The notes: a model not told the origin generated them from the letters alone. Counted from the first letter of the stretch, positions 27,135-36,051 are shown. The stretch: 43,392 bases of DNA from Parabacteroides acidifaciens (GCF_003363715.1 NZ_QREV01000013.1:60505-103896), one strand, 5' to 3'. Program-made: numbers and translations.

Positions 27135-27707
27135 ATGGAATATATATTGATCTTTATCGCCGCCGTCTTCGTAAATAACGTTGTACTGGCACAATTCCTG
27201 GGTATCTGTCCGTTCCTGGGCGTATCCAAGAAGGTGGAAACGGCAGCCGGCATGGGTGCAGCCGTGACTTTCGTATTGACGATCGCTACCATCGTGACGT
27301 TCCTCATACAGAAATATGTTCTGGATGCATTCGGACTGGGCTTTATGCAGACCATCAGCTTCATCCTGGTCATTGCCGCTTTGGTACAGATGGTGGAAAT
27401 CATCCTGAAAAAGGTATCACCGGCTCTCTACCAAGCGCTTGGGGTGTTCCTCCCGTTGATCACGACCAACTGTTGTATCCTGGGTGTAGCCATCCTCGTA
27501 ATTCAAAAAGAATATAATTTATTGGAATCGGTGGTATATGCAATCTCAACTGCTATTGGATTTGCGTTAGCTTTGATTATCTTTGCAGGTGTCAGAGAAC
27601 AATTGGCAATGACAAAAGTTCCCGACGGCATGAAAGGCACTCCCATCGCCCTTATCACAGCAGGCTTGCTGGCAATGGCATTCATGGGATTTTCCGGGAT
27701 TGTGTAA
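27135..27707 (+). CDS. rnfA: Rnf electron transport complex subunit A
   Basis: A 190-residue integral membrane subunit, homologous to NqrE and the topological mirror of Rnf[21 protein letters not shown] and [13 protein letters not shown] hold the conserved cysteines. It is the last Rnf gene; galE follows after 24 bp without a terminator, so cotranscription is likely. Confidence 0.97.
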   Translation: MEYILIFIAAVFVNNVVLAQFLGICPFLGVSKKVETAAGMGAAVTFVLTIATIVTFLIQKYVLDAFGLGFMQTISFILVIAALVQMVEIILKKVSPALYQALGVFLPLITTNCCILGVAILVIQKEYNLLESVVYAISTAIGFALALIIFAGVREQLAMTKVPDGMKGTPIALITAGLLAMAFMGFSGIV

Positions 27708-27731
27708 TTACTAATCTAAATAAAAAGGAAG

Positions 27732-28772
27732 ATGAAACAGAAGATTTTAGTAGCAGGTGGAACTGGTTACATCGGATCACACACCACAGTAGAATTGCAG
27801 AATGCAGGCTACGAAGTAGTCATTATCGACGACCTCTCTAACTCCAATATAGAAGTATTGGACGGTATCGAACGCATCACAGGCATCCGTCCTGAATTCA
27901 TCAAGCTGGACCTGAAAGATAAAGAAGCAACCCGCGAAGCGTTGAAAGCCCATCCGGGAATCAAAGGTATCATCCTGTTCGCCGCCAGCAAAGCAGTGGG
28001 CGAATCCGTACAACAGCCGTTGAAATACTACCGTAACAATGTCGTTACGTTGGTCAACCTGCTGGAATTGATGCCGGAAGCCGGTATCGAAGGGATTGTG
28101 TTCTCTTCCTCCTGTACGGTTTACGGACAGCCTGATCCGGAAAATCTGCCTGTAACAGAGGACGCACCGATCAAACCGGCTACTTCTCCTTACGGAAACA
28201 CAAAGCAGATCAACGAAGAGATCATCCGCGACACGATCCACGCAGGCGCTCCTTTCAAGAGCATTATCTTGCGTTACTTCAACCCGATCGGAGCACATCC
28301 GACGGCAGAGATCGGCGAATTGCCTAACGGCGTTCCGCAGAACCTGATCCCTTACCTGACACAGACCGCTATGGGTATCCGCAAAGAGTTGAGCGTATTC
28401 GGTGACGATTACGACACACCTGACGGCTCTTGTATCCGCGACTATATCAACGTTGTAGACCTGGCTAAGGCCCACGTAATCGCAATGGACCGTATGTTAG
28501 GAGGCAAGTCGCTGGCTAATGTGGAAATCTTCAACCTCGGAACCGGTAACGGCGTTTCCGTATTGGAACTGATCAACACATTCGAAGCTGCCACCGGCGT
28601 AAAAGTACCGCACAAGATCGTAGGCCGTCGCGAAGGCGATATCGAAAAAGTTTGGGCAAACCCCGAACATGCCAACAAGGTATTGGGCTGGAAAGCAACG
28701 GAAACACTTGCCGACACATTGGCTTCCGCCTGGAAATGGCAGCTGAAGCTGCGTGAACGCGGTATCATGTAA
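27732..28772 (+). CDS. galE: UDP-glucose 4-epimerase
   Basis: A 346-residue NAD-dependent SDR-type enzyme interconverting UDP-glucose and UDP-galactose, used both in galactose catabolism and in glycan synthesis. VAGGTGYIGSHT is the Rossmann motif; SSSCTVYG gives the catalytic Ser region and YGNTK the Tyr154/Lys158 pair. RREGDIEKVWANPEHA is the usual C-terminal substrate region. The gene follows rnfA by 24 bp and ends at a strong terminator. The linkage with Rnf may be simple cotranscription rather than function. Confidence 0.96.
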   Translation: MKQKILVAGGTGYIGSHTTVELQNAGYEVVIIDDLSNSNIEVLDGIERITGIRPEFIKLDLKDKEATREALKAHPGIKGIILFAASKAVGESVQQPLKYYRNNVVTLVNLLELMPEAGIEGIVFSSSCTVYGQPDPENLPVTEDAPIKPATSPYGNTKQINEEIIRDTIHAGAPFKSIILRYFNPIGAHPTAEIGELPNGVPQNLIPYLTQTAMGIRKELSVFGDDYDTPDGSCIRDYINVVDLAKAHVIAMDRMLGGKSLANVEIFNLGTGNGVSVLELINTFEAATGVKVPHKIVGRREGDIEKVWANPEHANKVLGWKATETLADTLASAWKWQLKLRERGIM

Positions 28773-28793
28773 TAGATTTTACATACATAATTT

Positions 28794-28836
28794 AAAATGC
28801 CGGAAAGAGCTTCGCAGTTCCTTCCGGCATTTTTTT
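28794..28836 (+). terminator. rho-independent terminator of the rnf-galE operon
   Basis: AAAATGCCGGAA pairs with TTCCGGCATTTT and a T-run follows. It lies 22 bases after the galE stop. Confidence 0.88.
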
Positions 28837-29054
28837 CCTCTTCCCGGCTTCTGTATTTGGCAAATTTGAATCAAATATTCTTACAACTGTATCTGTATAA
28901 GCAAACGGGAAGGTCCTGATTTGCCAAGATCGCCTGAGAAATGGTATTGCAGTACTTCATGGGGTTATAGTTCCGTAAAGGAATGAATAACCCGGCAGAT
29001 AGAATAGACGATACGGGATGTGTACTACTTCCATACCTACCCGCTATTCATGTT

Positions 29055-29143
29055 ACAGCCGTGAAACAAAAGAAATCCAACTGTAACATAGAAGGAAGAC
29101 AGTTGTGACATAGAAAGAATACAGCCGTAACATACAATAGAGG
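29055..29143 (+). repeat. four degenerate tandem repeats of about 22 bp
   Basis: Units begin near 29055, 29079, 29099 and 29121 and share the pattern ACAGyyGTrACATAgAA. The octamer ACAGCCGT occurs at 29055, 29121 and again at 29261 within the neighbouring palindrome. Confidence 0.6.
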
Positions 29144-29189
29144 ACCGAGTTTATCTGTTATTGATTCATTATTTGCCAGATATGAACTA

Positions 29190-29363
29190 TCCCGTTCCCG
29201 CGCTCCGACGCGGGAACGCAAGGAAACAGGTGTTATCCTGAACCTATAAATGATGATTTAACAGCCGTGCATCTCTACGGTTAAACACATCGTTAAATCA
29301 TCATTTATGGTTTAGGATGTGTCAGGCTATTTTGCGATCCCGCGTCGGAGCGCGGGAACAGGA
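29190..29363. mobile_element. 174-bp palindromic, MITE-like element
   Basis: The end segments 29190-29220 and 29333-29363 are reverse complements at 29 of 31 positions; each is itself a hairpin (GTTCCCGCG..CGCGGGAAC type). Inner segments also pair: ATAAATGATGATTTAAC (29246-29262) with 29292-29308. There is no coding content. The structure suggests a non-autonomous mobile palindrome; a shorter relative lies at 37513-37616. Confidence 0.6.
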
Positions 29364-29494
29364 TCGCTCACAATTTCTTAGATACGGACTATCTATCAAA
29401 CAGGTCGCAACTTATAAGGACGGTGAATATATCGAAAGACGGCTAATGCGGTTGAATAATAAAGCCTTTTACACTACCGCACATATTTTTTATT

Positions 29495-29502
29495 TATCTT
29501 TG
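29495..29502 (+). promoter_or_regulatory. putative -7 element for the hybrid kinase gene
   Basis: TATCTTTG matches the -7 consensus 43 bases before the ATG. No -33 TTTG at 19-21 bp is present. Confidence 0.45.
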
Positions 29503-29545
29503 TAACGTTTTTGATTACAGATAAATTGAGGAAACACAAAGGAGA

Positions 29546-31924
29546 ATGAGACAAGTAAACAGCAAGGATAAAAAAGCCGGTGCAAACCCATTGGCAAACC
29601 ACCAATATCTTATGAACACTATCCGGACCATCTATTTGGAAGACGGAAGTGTCGAAACACAGAAAGATTGCATGCACCCTGAACTGGAAAACACCAGACA
29701 GGATTACACCAGCCTTATCAACATACTGAGAAAAGACGTCTATCCTCCGGACCGTAACCTATGGGATGAAACGGTTTCACTGGATGCTTTTCATCAAATG
29801 ATAACAGAAGGATGCTTCCATAAGGTATTCGATATGCGTTTCTGCAATGAGCTTTTCGGTTTCGAATGGCGCGAAGCCTTTATCGATATCCTTGTCGACG
29901 AAGAAGGCGTGCCGGACAGGGTTGTCCTGCTCAGTCGCAATGTCAACGATTTCAGAAAATCACAAATCATTGAAACAGCCGTACAGTCAGAATACGATTA
30001 TGTGATTTATATCGAAGCTTCGAAAAACAATTATGTCATGTACACTTCCGGTTCGGGAAGCGACAGCCCCCCTCCCATCGCCAGCAGCGATTACGACGGT
30101 GTGGTGGCCGAATACAACCGCCAGTATATGGCACCGGAACTGTGTGAGGAAATGACCCGAAAGCTAAGCATAGCCCATGTGGATCCGATATTACGGCAAT
30201 ACGGCGAATACACAGTCTACGGCACCATGATAGAAAACGGCGTGAACCGGGAAAAGAAAATGCGATTCAGCTATTTCGACAAGGAAAAGAACATCTGGCT
30301 GATGACCCGGACCGACATAACGGAAATCAAAGAAGAAAGAAAGCAGAAGCAACTGCTGCAGGAAGCCTTGGAAAGCGCAACGGCTGCCAATCGTGCCAAA
30401 TCCGATTTCCTGTCACGAATGAGTCACGACGTACGCACACCCATTAATGCCATTGTGGGTATGACGGCAATAGCCAGCCTGCACATGGATGACCAGAATC
30501 GCATAGCCGACTGTCTGAAAAAAATAACCATATCCTCCAAACTTCTGTTGAATCTGATTAACGAAGTCCTGGATATGTCGAAGTTAGAAAGCGGCAAGAT
30601 CATGTTGACGGAGGAGTCATTCAAACTCGACGAACTGCTGGACAGCTTATTCATAATGGTACAGCAAGCCTTTGAGGAAAAGAATCAAAAATTACTCATA
30701 CATGTTACCAAGGTAAAACATGAATGCCTGATAGGCGACGTACAGCGCATACAGCAGGCATTACTGAACATGTTGACCAACGCAATCAAATATACCCCGG
30801 AAGGCGGGCAGATACAACTATCGGTAAAAGAAAAACCTTCCGTCTATAACGGTTATGGACAATTCGAAATAGCAGTCTCGGATAACGGAATAGGTATGAA
30901 ACCCGATTTCCTGGAAAAAGTATTCGAACCATTCGAACGCTCGAACGACACAGCTACCCGGAATATCCAAGGTACAGGCCTCGGCATGGCCATCAGCCGG
31001 CATATCGCCCAGATGATGAACGGAGATATCCATGTGGAAAGCGAATATGGAAAAGGCTCCACGTTTACCATGGATATTCACATCAAACTGGGAGGCGCAG
31101 ATGAATACACTAACGACATATTGGTCGACTTGCCTGTATTGGTCGTGGATGACGACGATATCTCCTGCGAGATAGCCTGTGAAAACCTGTCTGAGCTGGG
31201 AATGAAACCGGAATGGGTTCTTTCCGGACAGGATGCCGTACAGAAGATCATTGACGGGAACAGCTATTTTGCTATTATCATAGATTTGATGATGCCTGGC
31301 ATGAACGGTATTGAAACGGCTTGCAAAATACGGGAATATGTGGGACCGGATGTCCCCATCATTATCATATCGGCCTACGATTACTCCGGCTACGAAATCG
31401 AAGCGTTGAAGGCTGGGGTCAACGGTTTCATCAGCAAACCTATCATGAAATCCAAACTGTTCCACCTGATGAAAAAGTTTGCGACGAACAAGAAAGATGA
31501 ACAGGAGACCACGATTATTATCCCTTCTGTCATCACCTCTTTCCCCGGTAAACGGATATTGGTGGTGGAAGACAACGAACTGAATCGTGAAATCGCTTAT
31601 GAATTGCTGAAGGAAACCCATGCTGAAGTCGAAACAGCCTGCGACGGCCAGGAAGCCGTAGACAAAGTCGCCGCTTCCCCGGAAGGGTATTACGATTTCA
31701 TCATCATGGATATACAAATGCCTGTCATGGACGGACTCGAGGCGACGAAACAAATCCGCCATCTCAACCGTAAGGATATAAGGAACTTACCAATCATAGC
31801 CATGTCTGCCAACGCTTTTGCCGAAGATGTACGGCTTAGCCTGGAAGCCGGCATGAACGAACATATCCCCAAACCGATAGATATAGAAAGACTCTACAGC
31901 ATCATGGGAAGATGGTTTCGCTAA
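29546..31924 (+). CDS. soluble hybrid sensor histidine kinase with two receiver domains
   Basis: A 792-residue signalling protein without signal peptide or transmembrane segments, so probably cytoplasmic. Residues 30-270 look like two PAS-like sensor modules, followed by a short coiled coil (EERKQKQLLQEALESATAA). The HisKA box FLSRMSHDVRTPINAIVGM carries phospho-acceptor His294; the ATPase domain has the N box (LTNAIKYT), G1 (DNGIGM) and GTGLGMAI. Two receivers follow, with phospho-acceptor Asp580 (IIIDLMMPGMNG) and Asp722 (IIMDIQMPVMDG). The start follows an AAAGGAG-type site. The SRMSHDVRTPINAIVGMT style is common in Firmicutes hybrid kinases. No output gene or partner is adjacent; the signal is unknown. 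Confidence 0.92.
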   Translation: MRQVNSKDKKAGANPLANHQYLMNTIRTIYLEDGSVETQKDCMHPELENTRQDYTSLINILRKDVYPPDRNLWDETVSLDAFHQMITEGCFHKVFDMRFCNELFGFEWREAFIDILVDEEGVPDRVVLLSRNVNDFRKSQIIETAVQSEYDYVIYIEASKNNYVMYTSGSGSDSPPPIASSDYDGVVAEYNRQYMAPELCEEMTRKLSIAHVDPILRQYGEYTVYGTMIENGVNREKKMRFSYFDKEKNIWLMTRTDITEIKEERKQKQLLQEALESATAANRAKSDFLSRMSHDVRTPINAIVGMTAIASLHMDDQNRIADCLKKITISSKLLLNLINEVLDMSKLESGKIMLTEESFKLDELLDSLFIMVQQAFEEKNQKLLIHVTKVKHECLIGDVQRIQQALLNMLTNAIKYTPEGGQIQLSVKEKPSVYNGYGQFEIAVSDNGIGMKPDFLEKVFEPFERSNDTATRNIQGTGLGMAISRHIAQMMNGDIHVESEYGKGSTFTMDIHIKLGGADEYTNDILVDLPVLVVDDDDISCEIACENLSELGMKPEWVLSGQDAVQKIIDGNSYFAIIIDLMMPGMNGIETACKIREYVGPDVPIIIISAYDYSGYEIEALKAGVNGFISKPIMKSKLFHLMKKFATNKKDEQETTIIIPSVITSFPGKRILVVEDNELNREIAYELLKETHAEVETACDGQEAVDKVAASPEGYYDFIIMDIQMPVMDGLEATKQIRHLNRKDIRNLPIIAMSANAFAEDVRLSLEAGMNEHIPKPIDIERLYSIMGRWFR

Positions 31925-31937
31925 TGCGGACCAGCCG

Positions 31938-32570
31938 TTATTTCAACAGCGCATCGACAGCCGCCCGCCAATCTTCCCCATTCCGGGGTTGGTAGGTGGC
32001 AAAGCCGAGTGAGCGCCCTACTTCAATATTACTTTTACCATCATCCACAAAAAGTGTTTCCGACGGGATGAGGCCGCTATCTTTGATCATATAATCAAAG
32101 ATTCTCCGGTCGGGTTTTGTCACCCCTACTTCATATGACGTGTACATCCGGTCAAAATAGTCTCCGATCGGACGGCCTGCGGGAGTAAATCCGGTTGTCC
32201 GTGCCCATCCTTCCTGGATAATAGGGTTGGTATTGCTCAACAGATAGACATTGTAACGCTCACGGAGCGCCAACAGATAATCGAGCTTATACTGGGGCGT
32301 ATCGGCAATAAACCCCAGCCAGCCATGCCTGATATCTTCATAGGTAATGTCTTTTCCCGTATGTTCGCGAAGTTTCCGGCAGAACTCATCGGCATCAATC
32401 GTTCCGTTCTCCAATTCCAGGAAAATACCTTTTTGCTCATAAGGATCGAGCAATTGTTCGGCATCCTCCACTCCTATCTCTTTAAAGCGCTGTACAGCCT
32501 GGCTATGGTCCAGATCGATCAAGACGCCTCCCAAATCGAATACTATATTTTTTATTGTTCCCATATTCAT
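31938..32570 (-). CDS. HAD family phosphatase (HAD-IA)
   Basis: A 210-residue haloacid-dehalogenase superfamily hydrolase. Motif I is NIVFDLGGVLID with nucleophile Asp12; the Asp at +2 is replaced by Gly, as in YihX-type sugar phosphatases. Motif II is LLSNTN, motif III lysine is in GVTKPDRRIF and motif IV is FVDDGKSN. The substrate is probably a small sugar or other phosphate. A second ATG at 32564 is possible. It lies downstream of the serine operon but behind its terminator and has its own consensus promoter. It converges with the kinase gene. Confidence 0.9.
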   Translation of the reverse strand: MNMGTIKNIVFDLGGVLIDLDHSQAVQRFKEIGVEDAEQLLDPYEQKGIFLELENGTIDADEFCRKLREHTGKDITYEDIRHGWLGFIADTPQYKLDYLLALRERYNVYLLSNTNPIIQEGWARTTGFTPAGRPIGDYFDRMYTSYEVGVTKPDRRIFDYMIKDSGLIPSETLFVDDGKSNIEVGRSLGFATYQPRNGEDWRAAVDALLK

Positions 32571-32583
32571 CCTCTTATTCCCG

Positions 32584-32615
32584 CAAACTTACACAAAAGC
32601 CTCCGGATGAGCAAA
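32584..32615 (-). promoter_or_regulatory. consensus promoter of the HAD phosphatase gene
   Basis: On the minus strand TTTG (32612-32615), a 20-bp spacer and TAAGTTTG (32584-32591) match the Bacteroidetes consensus fully. The ATG follows the -7 by 13 bases, giving a very short leader. The -33 touches the T-run of the upstream terminator. Confidence 0.65.
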
Positions 32616-32616
32616 T

Positions 32617-32652
32617 AAAAAAGGCTGTATGCAAAGAGTCGCATACAGCCTT
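32617..32652 (-). terminator. rho-independent terminator of serC-serA-DUF1015
   Basis: On the minus strand AAGGCTGTATGC, an 8-nt loop, GCATACAGCCTT and a T-run; a perfect 12-bp stem. It lies 57 bases past the DUF1015 stop. Confidence 0.88.
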
Positions 32653-32709
32653 CAGTTTAATTTATTCGTTCACAAGGTCCGGACAGACCAGTAAGCCGAA
32701 GAACCCTGT

Positions 32710-33957
32710 TTATTCCAGCTTATGGATAACCAAACCTGAACGCAGTTTAGGTTCGAACCAGGTCGTCTTAGGAGGCATGATATTACCGGTATCGGCAATA
32801 TCCATCAACTGTTTCATCGTAACGGGATAAAGGGCCAAAGCCACCTTCATCTCGCCACTGTCCACACGGTGTTTCAATTCTCCCAGACCGCGGATACCAC
32901 CGACGAAGTCGATACGCTTGTCCGAACGAAGGTCTTTTATGCCTAAGATTTCATCCAGGATCAGATTGGAAGAGATCGTTACATCCAGTACTCCGATCGG
33001 ATCACTGTCGTTATACGTGCCCTGCTTAGCGGTCAGCGAATACCATTTTCCACCCAAATAGAGCGAGAAGTTATGCAAAGCAGCAGGTTTATAAATATCC
33101 GTGCCTTTCTCTTCCACAATGAAGTTCTTACCCAACTTAGCCAGGAACTCTTCTTCCGACAAACCGTTCAGGTCTTTCACCACCCGGTTGTAGTCGATAA
33201 TGGTCAACTGGTTTGCCGGGAAGCAGACAGCCATAAAATAGTTATACTCTTCGTCTCCCTTATGGGCCGGGTTCTGTTTTGCTTTTTCAGCGCCGACCAG
33301 AGCAGCGGCGGCAGAACGATGGTGGCCATCGGCAATATACAAGGAAGGCATCTCACCGAACAGTTCTGTAATGCGGGCGATATCGGCATCATCGTCGATA
33401 ATCCAGAACGTATGTCCGAAGCCATCATCTTTTGCCACGAAATCATATTCCGGAGCGCGGGATGTATATTTGGCTACAATCCTGTCCAGTTCGGCATTAT
33501 CGGGATAAGCAAAGAACACCGGTTCGATGTTGGCATTGTTCACACGGACATGCTTCATGCGGTCTTCCTCCTTGTCACGACGCGTCAGTTCGTGCTTCTT
33601 AATAATGCCATTCATATAATCGGGCACATAAGCGCCGACAACCAGACCGTATTGCGTTTTACCGTTCATTGTCTGGGCATATACATAGTAACACTCCTTC
33701 TTATCCTGAACCAGCCAGCCTTTTTCCTGGAACATGCTGAAATTTGCAGCGGCTTTCAGATAGACGGCAGGATCATGCTCATCCGTTCCGACCGGAAAAT
33801 CTATTTCCGGTTTGATGATATGATAGAGCGATTTCTCATTTCCTTTCGCTTCTTCACGTGCTTCTGCCGAGTTCAACACATCATAAGGACGGGAAGCAAC
33901 CTGTTCAATTAAATCTTTCGGAGGGCGGATACCCTTAAAAGGTTTGATTCGTGCCAT
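32710..33957 (-). CDS. DUF1015 protein of the serine operon
   Basis: A 415-residue cytosolic protein of the DUF1015 (PF06245) family, starting MARIKPFKGIRPPKDLIEQVASRPYD, the typical N-terminus. The most conserved segment is LYIADGHHRSAAA (Asp210, His212, His213, Arg214). This resembles the DGxHR-type motif of ParB-fold free serine kinases such as archaeal SerK and staphylococcal SbnI. It is the third gene after serC and serA, 17 bp from serA, in an arrangement I recall as conserved in Bacteroidetes. A role in phosphoserine or serine metabolism is inferred, not shown. The terminator 32617-32652 ends the operon. Confidence 0.9.
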   Translation of the reverse strand: MARIKPFKGIRPPKDLIEQVASRPYDVLNSAEAREEAKGNEKSLYHIIKPEIDFPVGTDEHDPAVYLKAAANFSMFQEKGWLVQDKKECYYVYAQTMNGKTQYGLVVGAYVPDYMNGIIKKHELTRRDKEEDRMKHVRVNNANIEPVFFAYPDNAELDRIVAKYTSRAPEYDFVAKDDGFGHTFWIIDDDADIARITELFGEMPSLYIADGHHRSAAAALVGAEKAKQNPAHKGDEEYNYFMAVCFPANQLTIIDYNRVVKDLNGLSEEEFLAKLGKNFIVEEKGTDIYKPAALHNFSLYLGGKWYSLTAKQGTYNDSDPIGVLDVTISSNLILDEILGIKDLRSDKRIDFVGGIRGLGELKHRVDSGEMKVALALYPVTMKQLMDIADTGNIMPPKTTWFEPKLRSGLVIHKLE

Positions 33958-33974
33958 GGTATGATTCCTTTCTT

Positions 33975-34898
33975 TTACTTGTTAACGCGGAACTTTTCAC
34001 ATCCTTCTTTCAAGAAACCTTCGATCTGCTTAGCGGCAGCAATACCGGCATTGATATTGGCTTCGGCAGTCTGTGCACCCATCTTCTTTGGAGTGGAGAA
34101 ATAGCGACCGGCAAACTTGGCGGCAAACTCTTCGTTGGCCGCCGGCATAATATCGGTCATATATTTCAGGTCTGTACGTTCTTCCATCAGCTTGATCAAC
34201 TCAGCTTCGTTGATCACCTCCTTACGGGCCGTATTCACTAATAAACCGCCTTTCGGCATCTTGCCGACCAGAGCATAATTGATGGAATTCTTTGTCTCGG
34301 CTGTTGCCGGGATATGCAAAGAGACAACATCACAAGTTGCATAAAGTTCCTCTTGGGAAGCAACCGGCTTCACTCCATCTGCTTCGATAGCAGATGCCGG
34401 ACAGAAAGCATCGAAAGCATAGATTTCCATACCGAAACCTTTTGCAATGCGAGCCACATTGCGGCCTACATTACCATACGCATGGATACCTAATTTCTTT
34501 CCTTTCAATTCTGTTCCGGAAGTACCGTTATAGAAATTACGGACAGCCATTACCATCATACCGAAAGCCAATTCGGCAACGGCATTCGAGTTTTGTCCCG
34601 GTGTATTCATCACGCAAACATTGTGGGCTGTTGCGGCAGCCAGGTCCACGTTGTCATAACCGGCTCCGGCACGTACCACGATCTTCAACTGTTTTGCTGC
34701 GTCCAAGACTTCGGCATCAATAATATCACTACGGATAATGATGGCATCCACATCTTTAACAGCTTCCAGCAGTTTTGCTTTTTCACCGTATTTCTCCAAC
34801 AGGATCAGTTCGTCACCTGCACCTTCCACGACTTCGCGGATACCTTTCACAGCTACCGCTGCGAAAGGTTTATCTGTTGCTACTAATATCTTTGCCAT
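33975..34898 (-). CDS. serA: D-3-phosphoglycerate dehydrogenase, short lysine-type
   Basis: A 307-residue NAD-dependent enzyme oxidising 3-phosphoglycerate to 3-phosphohydroxypyruvate, the first step of serine synthesis. It has only the substrate and Rossmann domains; the ACT/ASB regulatory domains of longer SerA are absent, so classical serine feedback is not expected. The cofactor motif reads AYGNVG (Ala140 to Gly145), with Ala in place of the first Gly of GxGxxG. The catalytic Arg is in LLVNTARKEVI. Where other family members have the catalytic His (TPHxGA), this protein has STPKKMGAQT (Lys271/Lys272), the type III-K form described for Entamoeba. It starts 2 bp after serC. Confidence 0.95.
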   Translation of the reverse strand: MAKILVATDKPFAAVAVKGIREVVEGAGDELILLEKYGEKAKLLEAVKDVDAIIIRSDIIDAEVLDAAKQLKIVVRAGAGYDNVDLAAATAHNVCVMNTPGQNSNAVAELAFGMMVMAVRNFYNGTSGTELKGKKLGIHAYGNVGRNVARIAKGFGMEIYAFDAFCPASAIEADGVKPVASQEELYATCDVVSLHIPATAETKNSINYALVGKMPKGGLLVNTARKEVINEAELIKLMEERTDLKYMTDIMPAANEEFAAKFAGRYFSTPKKMGAQTAEANINAGIAAAKQIEGFLKEGCEKFRVNK

Positions 34899-34900
34899 AA

Positions 34901-35968
34901 TTAATGCTTTCTTTCAAATTCTTTCATACATGCGATCAAAGCCTCAACGCTGCTCTTCGGCATTGCGTTATACAGAGAAGCGCGGAAACCGCCTACAGAA
35001 CGGTGTCCCTTGATTCCGACCATACCGGCGGCAGTTGCAAATTTGCTGAATTCGTCTTCCAGCTCCTTGTATTCGTCGTTCATGATGAAACATACGTTCA
35101 TGATGGAACGGTCTTCTACGGCTACCGTACCTTTGAACAATTTGTTACGGTCGATTTCGTCATACAGGATAGCGGCATTTTCCATATCTTTCTTTTCCAT
35201 AGCAGCGATACCGCCCTGTTCCTTATACCATTTCAATGTCTGCAAAGCAGCGTAGATAGGCAATACGGGAGGAGTGTTGAACATGGAATCCTTTTTGATA
35301 TGCGTGTTGTAATTCAGCATAGTCGGTATCGGACGATCCACATGTCCCAAAGCGTCCTGACGTACGATCACCAGCGTTACACCGGCAGGAGCCAGATTCT
35401 TCTGTGCACCGGCATAAATAATATCATACTTGGAAATATCGATCGGACGGGAGAAAATATCAGACGACATATCACATACCAACGGAACCTTTACGTCCGG
35501 ATCCTTACGTGTTTCCGTACCATAAATAGTGTTATTGGATGTATAATGGAAATAATCGGAATCTTCTGCAATCGTATAATCTTTAGGAATATACGTATAG
35601 TTCGCATCCTTTGAGGAGGCAACTACGTCCACTTCGCCGAACAACTTTGCTTCCTTGATCGCATTGGATGCCCACGTTCCGGTATCAATGTAAGAAGCTT
35701 TCTTCTTTAAAAGGTTGTAAGGCACCATACAGAACTGCAGACTGGCGCCACCGCCCAAAAAGACTACTTCGTAGCCGGCAGGAACATCCAGTAACTCTTT
35801 GATTAATGCACGCGCTTCGTCATTTACAGCAACAAATTCTTTACTTCTGTGGGAGATTTCAAGAAGGGATAAATCCATACCCGCAAAGTTCTCTACAGCT
35901 GCAGCCGTATTTTTAATTGTAAACTCGCTCAAGATAGAGGGACCTGCATAAAAATTGTGCTTCTTCAT
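34901..35968 (-). CDS. serC: phosphoserine aminotransferase
   Basis: A 355-residue PLP enzyme converting 3-phosphohydroxypyruvate and glutamate to phosphoserine and 2-oxoglutarate; in many bacteria it also serves pyridoxal phosphate synthesis. [15 protein letters not shown] is the typical N-terminus, EISHRSKEF and [10 protein letters not shown] are substrate/phosphate regions, and the PLP lysine is Lys190 in [12 protein letters not shown]. The C-terminus [17 protein letters not shown] is conserved. It is first in the operon serC-serA-DUF1015. A near-consensus -7 (TTAATTTG, one mismatch) lies at 36034-36041. Confidence 0.97.
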   Translation of the reverse strand: MKKHNFYAGPSILSEFTIKNTAAAVENFAGMDLSLLEISHRSKEFVAVNDEARALIKELLDVPAGYEVVFLGGGASLQFCMVPYNLLKKKASYIDTGTWASNAIKEAKLFGEVDVVASSKDANYTYIPKDYTIAEDSDYFHYTSNNTIYGTETRKDPDVKVPLVCDMSSDIFSRPIDISKYDIIYAGAQKNLAPAGVTLVIVRQDALGHVDRPIPTMLNYNTHIKKDSMFNTPPVLPIYAALQTLKWYKEQGGIAAMEKKDMENAAILYDEIDRNKLFKGTVAVEDRSIMNVCFIMNDEYKELEDEFSKFATAAGMVGIKGHRSVGGFRASLYNAMPKSSVEALIACMKEFERKH

Positions 35969-36051
35969 ACCAATGTCTTTTTAATGTTATATAATTCAAG
36001 TAACTAATTTCCCAAAAACAGACGGCTAATGTACAAATTAAATTGAAAACC

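Larger units (their letters stand above)
28837..29545. other. 709-bp intergenic region with repeats
   Basis: I see no supportable gene. A 62-codon plus-strand frame at 29317-29505 runs through the palindromic element and has no protein-like features. The region holds degenerate tandem repeats (29055-29143), the long palindromic element (29190-29363) and the kinase promoter (29495-29502). Confidence 0.6.

Noticed and set aside
29317-29505. 62-codon plus-strand frame before the kinase
   Set aside because: It runs across the palindromic element and the kinase -7 element and has no protein-like features.
30818-31762. 314-codon minus-strand frame opposite the hybrid kinase
   Set aside because: The sense strand encodes clear HATPase and receiver motifs; this is a shadow.
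31938-32570. HAD phosphatase as the missing phosphoserine phosphatase of the serine operon
   Set aside because: It is behind a strong terminator with its own full promoter, and its motif I has Gly in place of the second Asp that SerB uses; the link cannot be supported from sequence.
32745-32762. GGTTCGAACC, resembling a tRNA T-loop
   Set aside because: It lies inside the DUF1015 coding sequence and no cloverleaf or acceptor stem surrounds it.
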